Part shown: piece after piece, positions 6,652 through 11,132 of the stretch
How positions within the stretch are numbered: the first letter of the stretch is position 1
Layout of the letters: every line of letters starts with the position of its first letter
Source of the DNA: Acidobacteriaceae bacterium
GTDB lineage: Bacteria > Acidobacteriota > Terriglobia > Terriglobales > Acidobacteriaceae
Assembly (NCBI GenBank): GCA_003154055.1
Contig: PMCH01000329.1
Coordinates: forward strand, 1 to 11,132
Reading direction: 5' to 3'
Length of the DNA: 11,132 nt
Position numbers and translations under genes: made by a program
The notes under the pieces: model-generated
The model's database searches: none
The model's input: only the letters and a program-made list of their open reading frames with translations
What the model was told of the DNA's origin: nothing

Positions 6652-7008
6652 TCAGCCAAGTTCTCTCAGGAGAGCACTCAGCGTATCGATTGCCAGGTGG
6701 CTGGCGTGGCCGGAAGCCTCGGGTAGGGCACCAACCGCCTGCAGCACGTCTTCCCTGCTGAGCTGGCGCGCGTCGTCCACCGTCTTGCCTTTGGCCAACT
6801 CCGTGATCGCGGACCCGCAGGCCATGGCGGGAACGCAGCCCTTGGCAAGGAAACGGATCTCGGCAATTCTTCCGCCCTCCAACTTAAGCGTGAGCTTCAG
6901 AATATCTCCGCAAGCGGGATTCTCCAGCTGAGCCGTGGCATCAGGCTCGGGGACTGTCCCGGGGTTTCGCGGATGTTGAAAGTGATCGAGGAGTTCGGGG
7001 GAATACAC
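6652..7008 (-). CDS. NifU/IscU N-domain-like iron-sulfur cluster assembly scaffold, atypical Cys set
   Basis: 118-residue protein resembling the IscU/NifU-N scaffold on which Fe-S clusters are built before transfer to apoproteins. Visible: MYSPELLDHFQHPRNPG at the start, NPACGD (Cys33, Asp35), AKGCVPAMACGSAITELAKGKTVDDA (Cys58, Cys64) and SGHASHLAIDTL near 99-110. In IscU the last motif is H-C-S, carrying the third ligand Cys. Here it reads H101-A102-S103, so that ligand is absent and an extra Cys64 is present instead. It starts at GTG 7008, set by a TACAAT box exactly 6 nt upstream and by the family's M-Y-S-x-x-L-x-D-H-F beginning. No iscS, iscA or hscB is adjacent. It could be a variant scaffold/carrier rather than the main one. 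Confidence 0.85.
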   Translation of the reverse strand: MYSPELLDHFQHPRNPGTVPEPDATAQLENPACGDILKLTLKLEGGRIAEIRFLAKGCVPAMACGSAITELAKGKTVDDARQLSREDVLQAVGALPEASGHASHLAIDTLSALLRELG

Positions 7009-7014
7009 AGCGCG

Positions 7015-7020
7015 ATTGTA
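7015..7020 (-). promoter_or_regulatory. -10 box for the NifU-like gene (leaderless type)
   Basis: On the minus strand TACAAT (5 of 6 to TATAAT) is followed by 6 nt and then the GTG start at 7008. This geometry matches the -10 boxes at 5267 and 7070. No convincing -35 hexamer lies 16-18 nt upstream. Confidence 0.45.
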
Positions 7021-7036
7021 ATGCGGAGTTCCGAAA

Positions 7037-7073
7037 GTTTGCTCGCCCTACAGAAGGTTTGCTCTCCCCTACA
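7037..7073. repeat. Tandem direct repeat in the nifU-like/btuF-like divergent promoter region
   Basis: gtttgctcgcc-ctaca (7037-7052) is repeated as gtttgctctcccctaca (7057-7073), about 20 nt apart, that is roughly two helical turns. The second copy overlaps the -10 box of the rightward gene, the first its -35 region. This could be a pair of regulator sites or a simple duplication. Confidence 0.5.
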
Positions 7074-7075
7074 AT
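7070..7075 (+). promoter_or_regulatory. -10 box for the BtuF-like gene (leaderless type)
   Basis: TACAAT (5 of 6 to TATAAT) lies 6 nt before the ATG at 7082, so transcription would begin at or next to the start codon. No good -35 hexamer is seen; the best candidate region (7047-7052, cctaca) is poor. The box is inside the second copy of a direct repeat. Confidence 0.45.
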
Positions 7076-7081
7076 GGACCA

Positions 7082-7930
7082 ATGTCGAAGTCTCATAGTG
7101 CGCGCCGCATCGCCTGCCTGCAACCCAGCGCAACGGTCATCATCGCTGGCGTAGGCGAACTGGACCGGGTGGTGGCTTGCACGAAGTATTGCGCGGATGT
7201 GGTTCCCGAAGTACGCCAGGGCGACCGGCGGATCATCGCCGACTCCTGGACCTCGAAGGCGAGCGAGATCCTTGCAGCGCAACCGGATCTGGTGATTGCG
7301 GCTGTGCCCTACCAGGAAGCAGCGGTGGCGGAGATCCTGAAGGCGGGAGTCCGGTTTCTGGCCCTGGCTCCGCGGACGCTGGACGACGTCTATACCGATA
7401 TTGCGCTGATCGCTGGCATGGTTGACGCCGCTGACCAAGGCGCGCAACTGATTTCCGGGATGGGGGAGAAGACCGGGGATCTGCGGCGACAAACTGCCGG
7501 GTCGCGGCGAAAACGCGTGTTCTGCGAAGAATGGGGCAATCCGGTGATCGCCTCGCAACCGTGGGTGGCAGAACTGGTACAAGCGGCGGGTGGGGAGTTC
7601 CTGAGTGAACCGGCTCGGCAATGCTCGCCGGACCAGATCGCGCAACTGGATCCGGAAGTGATTATTGCAGCATGGTGCGGGGCGGGCGACCGGGTGCCGC
7701 TGGCGAAGATACTCCAGCGCCCAGGCTGGTCAGAAACCGCAGCGGCACGGAATTCCCAGGTGTACTGCATCTCCGACGAACTCCTGAACACTCCGGCGCC
7801 CACGCTGATGGGCGGGCTTCGCGCGTTGGCGGCGGCAATCCATCCCGAACTGTTTGGCCCCACTCCAGGTCTGCGCTCGATTACAGAAATATCACCCGCG
7901 TCCACACCCGCCCAAAGCCGGGTAGGTTAG
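7082..7930 (+). CDS. BtuF/FhuD-like helical-backbone metal-chelate/cobalamin binding protein without signal peptide
   Basis: 282-residue protein of the Fe/B12 periplasmic-binding-protein fold (PF01497 type). Family-like features: RIACLQPSATVIIAGVGELDRVVACTKYC (9-37), a segment ending in DSWTSKASEILAAQPDLVIAA (55-75) as in BtuF, GVRFLALAPRTLDDVYTDI near 88-106, CEEWGNPVIASQPWVAELVQAAGG near 145-168, LDPEVIIAAWCG and VYCISDELLNTPAPTLMGGLRALA. The N-terminus goes straight into the first beta strand. No in-frame start codon exists between the TAA at 7019 and the ATG at 7082, so no export signal can be added. No ABC permease or ATPase gene is adjacent. Orphan BtuF-like proteins of this sort occur in many bacteria; the ligand (cobalamin or other corrinoid) is inferred only. 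The fRMsr-like gene begins 10 nt after its stop. Confidence 0.82.
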   Translation: MSKSHSARRIACLQPSATVIIAGVGELDRVVACTKYCADVVPEVRQGDRRIIADSWTSKASEILAAQPDLVIAAVPYQEAAVAEILKAGVRFLALAPRTLDDVYTDIALIAGMVDAADQGAQLISGMGEKTGDLRRQTAGSRRKRVFCEEWGNPVIASQPWVAELVQAAGGEFLSEPARQCSPDQIAQLDPEVIIAAWCGAGDRVPLAKILQRPGWSETAAARNSQVYCISDELLNTPAPTLMGGLRALAAAIHPELFGPTPGLRSITEISPASTPAQSRVG

Positions 7931-7940
7931 GATTGTCGAC

Positions 7941-8429
7941 ATGTCTCTAACTTCGGATTTCGAAAGAATCGAAGGAGTGCTCAGGCTGGTGGACGACCTG
8001 AGTTCAGAAGCCCCCACGGCGGACCGACTGATGGAGGGCATCACCGGTCTGCTGCACGAAAAGATGCTGAAGTACAACTGGGTTGGCTTCTACATGCTGG
8101 AACCAGGAACCAAGCCGCCCGTACTGGTGCTGGGGCACTTTCAGGGAGCGATGACTCCGCACACCCGCATTCCGCTCAACCAGGGGATATGCGGCGCGGC
8201 CGCGTCCTCGGGCAAGACGGTCGTGGTCGATGATGTTCACCGCGATTCGCGCTATCTTGCCTGCTCGCTGGAAACCAAGTCGGAGATCGTGGTTCCGGTG
8301 TTCGTGCGCGGAGTAGTCGCCGGCGAACTCGACATTGACAGCCATTTTCCGGCCGCCTTCGGTATGGAAGACCGCAAACTGGTGGAGCATTGCGCCCGCT
8401 TGGTTGGCAAGCGCATGGAATCTGCCTAG
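7941..8429 (+). CDS. msrC: GAF-domain protein, free methionine-(R)-sulfoxide reductase type
   Basis: 162-residue single GAF domain resembling fRMsr (E. coli MsrC/YebR), a cytoplasmic enzyme that reduces free Met-R-sulfoxide. Matching segments: KYNWVGFYML near 44-53, LGHFQGAM, TRIPLNQGICGAA (Cys84), VVDDVHRDSRYLACSLETKSEIVVPVFV (Cys108) and GELDIDSHFPAAFGMED. Cys84 and Cys108 are 24 residues apart, as are E. coli Cys94 and Cys118, and the SEIV and DIDS acidic ligands are kept. The position of E. coli Cys84 is His74 here, so one of the three redox Cys is missing. ATG 7941 fits the family start. A TAGGAT box 7 nt upstream may be a -10, otherwise the gene is read through from the BtuF-like gene 10 nt before. 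Repair of oxidised Met fits the neighbouring mutT, which handles oxidised nucleotides. Confidence 0.85.
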   Translation: MSLTSDFERIEGVLRLVDDLSSEAPTADRLMEGITGLLHEKMLKYNWVGFYMLEPGTKPPVLVLGHFQGAMTPHTRIPLNQGICGAAASSGKTVVVDDVHRDSRYLACSLETKSEIVVPVFVRGVVAGELDIDSHFPAAFGMEDRKLVEHCARLVGKRMESA

Positions 8430-8445
8430 ACCGAAGCCAACCACC

Positions 8446-8520
8446 TTCTGGCTCCTGCCTACAGGCCTCGAGCAATCCCTCTAAGATCAATGGCTTGCTA
8501 TAAGCTAGTGGGCCAGCAAC
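8446..8520. repeat. Diverged palindromic dispersed repeat, copy B
   Basis: The segment starting at 8448 (ctggctcc...gagcaa) matches copy A from 3627 at about 21 of 28 positions, and 8492-8519 (ggcttgct...ggccagcaa) matches copy A from 3690 at a similar level with one inserted base. The order and orientation of both blocks are the same, with a shorter middle. It fills most of the gap between the fRMsr-like gene and mutT. Confidence 0.65.
8496..8504 (+). promoter_or_regulatory. Possible extended -10 promoter for mutT inside repeat copy B
   Basis: TGC followed by TATAAG (8499-8504, 5 of 6 to TATAAT) gives an extended -10 element. No good -35 is found. The predicted start near 8511 would give a leader of about 35 nt before the ATG at 8545. 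At the same place copy A has a different sequence (ggtagc), so the -10 box would be specific to this copy. Confidence 0.3.
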
Positions 8521-8544
8521 GGGAAGCAGGTGTTCTTGTCCACC

Positions 8545-8937
8545 ATGAAACGGGTCGTCGCCGCGCTCATCCTGAAGGATGATCAGATCCTCGCCTGCCA
8601 GCGAACCCGCCACCAGGTCATGCCGCTCAAGTGGGAATTTCCCGGAGGCAAGATCGAAGAGGGGGAGCAGCCGCGCGACGCGCTGCGCCGCGAACTGGAA
8701 GAGGAACTCGGCATTGAAGCGGAAATCGGCAACGAAGTCTCGAGAATCACCCATCACTATCCGGGCGGGGGATCGGTGGAACTCCGTTTTTTTGAGGTTC
8801 GACGCTACCAGGGGGAGCTCGAAAACCGCATCTTCCGCGAGGTGCGCTGGGTCGGGCGGAACGAACTGGTGAAGCTGGATTTTCTGGAAGCCGACCGGGA
8901 ACTGGTGAAAGCCCTGGCGGCGGGGAAGATTATTTGA
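8545..8937 (+). CDS. mutT: MutT-type Nudix hydrolase (8-oxo-dGTP / nucleotide pyrophosphohydrolase)
   Basis: 130-residue Nudix protein with a perfect Nudix box GX5EX7REUXEEXGU at residues 35-57 (starting GKIEEGE and ending RELEEELGI), preceded by LKWEFPGG as in MutT. The C-terminal LVKLDFLEADRELVKAL is also typical of the MutT/NudG branch. Expected role: hydrolysis of oxidised or non-canonical nucleoside triphosphates such as 8-oxo-dGTP to keep them out of DNA. NudG-like CTP pyrophosphohydrolase activity is the main alternative. The ATG at 8545 is preferred to GTG 8530 because the conserved KRVVAALI strand starts directly after it. No good Shine-Dalgarno sequence is close. The gene is followed by a palindromic repeat and the convergent transporter gene. 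Confidence 0.9.
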   Translation: MKRVVAALILKDDQILACQRTRHQVMPLKWEFPGGKIEEGEQPRDALRRELEEELGIEAEIGNEVSRITHHYPGGGSVELRFFEVRRYQGELENRIFREVRWVGRNELVKLDFLEADRELVKALAAGKII

Positions 8938-8958
8938 GCGTCGGCAAAAACCGCTTCG

Positions 8959-9038
8959 CCGCGGAGATCGCATCGGCGCAGAGAACGGAAACGGATTTTT
9001 GTTATTGAATTTCTCTGCGTTCTCTGCGACCTCCGCGG
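8959..9038. repeat. Imperfect palindromic repeat related to 2546-2613
   Basis: CCGCGGAG (8959-8966) pairs with CTCCGCGG (9031-9038). Inside, cgcagagaacg (8977-8987) pairs with cgttctctgcg (9018-9028). The left arm has an 8-nt excess (about 8968-8975) and lacks a 4-nt piece. The arms read as about 8-nt purine-rich units (ccgcggag, tcgcagag, aacgcaga), the same build as the element at 2546. It lies in the 116-bp gap between convergent mutT and the transporter gene and might end both transcripts. Confidence 0.7.
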
Positions 9039-9053
9039 TTCAGTGTTCTTGTA

Positions 9054-10307
9054 TTAACCAGATCCGCGCAGAGACCAGAACCAACCGGCAGTCAGGCCAA
9101 TCATCACCAGGACGGTAATCCAGGCGATCACATTGAAAATCCGCGTGTTGGCATGGTCTCCCATCAGTTCTTTCTTGTTGATCAGCTTGAGCATAAAGAT
9201 GAGGACGAAAGGCAGCACCATTCCGTTGACAACCTGGGAGAAAATGGCAATCTTGACCAGCGGGAGGTGGGGGAGAAGAACCACTCCTGCCCCGGCGGCG
9301 ATGAGCAGGGTGTAGAGCCAGTAAAAGAAAGGAGCTTCACGGAATTTCTTATCCAGCCCGGACTCGAAGCCCAGTCCTTCGCAGACCGTGTAGGCGGTGG
9401 AGAGCGGGAGAATGGCGGCCGCAAACAGGGAGGCATTCAACAGTCCCATGGCAAATAGGATGTAGGCATAGTCGCCCGCCAGAGGATGTAGCGCCTGAGC
9501 GGCATCGGCGGCGTCACGCACATCATGGTGGCCGTGCGTGTACAACGTGGCCGCGCAGGCAACCACAATGAACCAGGCCACCACCACCGCAAAAATGCAG
9601 CCCACGATTACGTCCAGGCGCGAAGTCCCATAGCTCCGACGGGTCACGCCTTTTTCCACGATTGAGGCCTGGAGGTAGAACTGCATCCAGGGAGCGATAG
9701 TAGTACCCACCAAGCCGATCACCAGGTAGAGATAGCCGGGAGCAGCGAACAGGTGGTGCGGCGGCGGAACGAGGGTGGAGCGGAGCGCGTGTACCCAGTC
9801 GGGCTTGGCCAGAAATCCCGCGAAAATGTAGGTGATATAGAAGAACGACGCGACCAGAAAGACCTTCTCCACAGTCTTGTACTGGCCCTTGACCACGATC
9901 AACCACGCGATGACCGCTCCGATCGGGACCGAGATATACTTCGACCTCCCAAACAGCTCCAGGCCCCCCGCGATGCCCACGAACTCGCCCACTACGTTGC
10001 CGAAGTTGGTGATCACCAAGCCCACCATCAGCAAGAAGGTGATGCGCAGGCCATATTCTTCCCGGATGAGATCGCTCAGGCCTTTCCCGGTAACGGCGCC
10101 CATACGCGCCGACATCTCCTGCACTACGATCAGGGCGATGAGGGTGGGCAGCATCGTCCAGAGAAGCAGATAGCCGAACTGCGCGCCGGCGGACGAGTAG
10201 GTCCAGATGCCGTTGGCATCATTGTCGACGTTGGCGGTAATGAAGCCCGGACCCACCACGGCGAAAAACAGCAGGATCCGGACCTTCCAGCTTCTCAGGA
10301 ACTTCAT
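9054..10307 (-). CDS. NRAMP (SLC11)-related divalent cation transporter with non-canonical metal site
   Basis: 417-residue polytopic inner-membrane protein with about 11 hydrophobic segments and clear NRAMP framework: VVGPGFITANVD...SSAGAQFGYLLLW in TM1 (18-50), VVQEMSARMGAVTGKGLSDLIRE (61-83) and GLVGTTIAPWMQFYLQ in TM6 (198-213). In canonical NRAMP Mn/Fe transporters TM1 has D-P-G-N and TM6 has a metal-binding Met before P-H. Here, aligned from the AGAQFGY anchor, TM1 reads D30-A-N-G33 and TM6 reads A205-P-W, so the Asn and Met ligands are both absent. That moves it to the NRAMP-related branch, some members of which transport Mg2+. The ATG at 10307 gives a short basic N-terminus before TM1, with no Shine-Dalgarno sequence. 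The gene lies downstream of the MgtE-N/CBS gene on the same strand, 129 bp away, and may share its transcript. Confidence 0.88.
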   Translation of the reverse strand: MKFLRSWKVRILLFFAVVGPGFITANVDNDANGIWTYSSAGAQFGYLLLWTMLPTLIALIVVQEMSARMGAVTGKGLSDLIREEYGLRITFLLMVGLVITNFGNVVGEFVGIAGGLELFGRSKYISVPIGAVIAWLIVVKGQYKTVEKVFLVASFFYITYIFAGFLAKPDWVHALRSTLVPPPHHLFAAPGYLYLVIGLVGTTIAPWMQFYLQASIVEKGVTRRSYGTSRLDVIVGCIFAVVVAWFIVVACAATLYTHGHHDVRDAADAAQALHPLAGDYAYILFAMGLLNASLFAAAILPLSTAYTVCEGLGFESGLDKKFREAPFFYWLYTLLIAAGAGVVLLPHLPLVKIAIFSQVVNGMVLPFVLIFMLKLINKKELMGDHANTRIFNVIAWITVLVMIGLTAGWFWSLRGSG

Positions 10308-10374
10308 GCGCGCGGTTCACGATCGAGGATGAAAAAACCGAACGATCAGCATAAATGCGCCACGGTTTTATGGG

Positions 10375-10382
10375 TAGCGCTA
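10375..10382. promoter_or_regulatory. Short palindrome upstream of the transporter gene
   Basis: tagcgcta is a perfect 8-bp palindrome, within the 129-bp gap between the MgtE-like and transporter genes. The gap also holds A/T-rich stretches but no convincing -35/-10 pair or riboswitch fold that I can see. An operator is possible but weakly supported. Confidence 0.2.
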
Positions 10383-10436
10383 TGTGCGAAAACGGAGAGT
10401 TTTTTTGAATGAGTGAGAGGCAGGAGCGGGCTTCAC

Positions 10437-11132
10437 TTACATCTTCGCCCGCAACATGCTGATCACGTCATCGGGAGTGATCACGCCGGCAAGGTGACTG
10501 TACTGGTCAATGACCGGCAGAGTGAGCAGATTGTACTTATCGAAGAGTTCGGCGAATTCATTTTCCTTGGCCTCGGCGCGACAATAAATCAGCGGCTCCT
10601 GAGTCAGGGCCAGGAGAGGGGTATCGGACTTGGCCAGGACAATCTTGACCAGCGGCACCGAGCCCGCCAGAGTGCCCTCAGAATCGATCAGGTAGATATT
10701 GCTCATGTTTTCCATGCGGCCCTCGAAGGTACGCATGGCCTCAACCGCGTCGTTCGCGGTGGCTGAAAGCGACAGGGCAATGTATTCGGTGGTCATGCGG
10801 CCGGCGGCGGTGTTCTCTCCGAACTCCAGCAGTTCGGACACTTCCCGGCGCTCTTCGGGCTGCATCTGCACCAGGATTTCCTCGGTCCGTTCGTCGGAAA
10901 GGTCGGCCAGGAGGTCAGCGGCCGCGTCTGGCTCCATCTCTTCGACGATATCGGCAGCCCGGTCGGAATCGAGCGATTCCACGACCGCCTTCTGCACTTT
11001 CGGTTCGAGTTCCTCCATGGCCCCGGCGGCGACTTCTTCATCCAGGGTCTCGAAGACGGCTTCGCGTTCATCGGGGGCGAGGTTTTCGATGATGTCGGCA
11101 ATATCAGCCGGATGGAGCTTGGCAAGACGCTC
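10437..11132 (-). CDS. MgtE N-terminal domain plus CBS-pair protein, soluble (5' end cut by window)
   Basis: The frame is open to the right edge, giving the last 231 codons. The first codons seen (RLAKLHPADIADIIENL, DEREAVFETLDEE) and later AADLLADLSDERTEEILVQM are typical repeats of the MgtE intracellular N domain. A CBS pair follows, from MTTEYIALSLSATANDAVEAM through NIYLIDSEGTLAGSVPLVKIVLA to LLTLPVIDQYSHLAGVITPDDVISML. In MgtE these parts sense cytosolic Mg2+ and gate a five-helix C-terminal channel. Here the protein stops four residues after the second CBS domain, so no membrane channel is present. It is best read as a soluble sensor/regulator. N-terminal domains outside the window (PRC-barrel-like ones are known in such proteins) cannot be judged. 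The NRAMP-related transporter follows 129 bp downstream on the same strand. Confidence 0.85.
   Translation of the reverse strand, partial: ERLAKLHPADIADIIENLAPDEREAVFETLDEEVAAGAMEELEPKVQKAVVESLDSDRAADIVEEMEPDAAADLLADLSDERTEEILVQMQPEERREVSELLEFGENTAAGRMTTEYIALSLSATANDAVEAMRTFEGRMENMSNIYLIDSEGTLAGSVPLVKIVLAKSDTPLLALTQEPLIYCRAEAKENEFAELFDKYNLLTLPVIDQYSHLAGVITPDDVISMLRAKM

Noticed and set aside
9753..10412. Plus-strand open frame opposite the transporter gene
   Set aside because: Its composition (His/Asp/Gln/Arg-rich, no hydrophobic core) is that of an antisense shadow of a membrane protein gene.
10437..11132. Complete MgtE magnesium channel
   Set aside because: The frame ends just after the second CBS domain, and the next 129 bp encode no transmembrane segments in any frame that resemble the MgtE channel domain.
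1..11132. CRISPR array, tRNA/rRNA genes, insertion sequence or prophage
   Set aside because: I saw no regularly spaced identical repeats, no cloverleaf-like or rRNA segments, no transposase or integrase frames; repeats present are isolated palindromes.

Overview
The window is an ordinary-looking bacterial chromosome segment with high GC content, dense coding and housekeeping genes on both strands. Gene content and style suggest an Acidobacteriota-type (Terriglobia/Koribacter-like) genome: few Shine-Dalgarno sequences, -10 boxes placed 6 nt before start codons, dispersed palindromic repeats of the 'ccacggag' and 'ctgctggct' kinds, and an NRAMP-like transporter beside an MgtE-type cytosolic protein. 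The taxonomic call is an inference from style, not from a marker gene.

Layout. 1-954 is the 3' part of metG (methionyl-tRNA synthetase with its C-terminal tRNA-binding OB domain), followed by tatD (1010-1852), yajQ (2042-2539) and a long-chain polyprenyl diphosphate synthase (2619-3623), all on +. A convergent RidA-family gene (3717-4118, -) meets the synthase gene over a palindromic repeat that supplies both stop codons. From 4225, + strand genes run: a DedA membrane protein fused to a rhodanese domain, a MocA/MobA-like nucleotidyltransferase (5279-5923) and an HAD phosphatase (5948-6646). A NifU/IscU-like gene (6652-7008, -) is divergent from a BtuF-like binding protein (7082-7930, +), followed by a free-methionine-sulfoxide-reductase-type GAF protein (7941-8429) and mutT (8545-8937). 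The right end on the minus strand holds an NRAMP-related transporter (9054-10307) and, upstream of it, a protein with an MgtE N domain and CBS pair that runs off the window (10437-11132).

Most notable point. The DedA-rhodanese frame is interrupted by TGA at 5068-5070, at exactly the alignment position of the rhodanese catalytic cysteine. The frame continues for 52 further codons with a normal rhodanese C-terminal half. A GC-rich hairpin with a G-containing loop begins 16 nt downstream of the TGA. The best reading is a selenocysteine codon, making this a 334-residue membrane-anchored seleno-rhodanese (U282, preceded by C280). A nonsense mutation is the main alternative.

Second point. The NRAMP-like protein lacks the canonical DPGN motif (it has D-A-N-G) and the TM6 metal-binding Met (Ala instead). 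Beside it lies an MgtE-like cytosolic Mg2+-sensor module with no transmembrane channel. This suggests a split sensor/transporter pair for Mg2+ or another hard cation.
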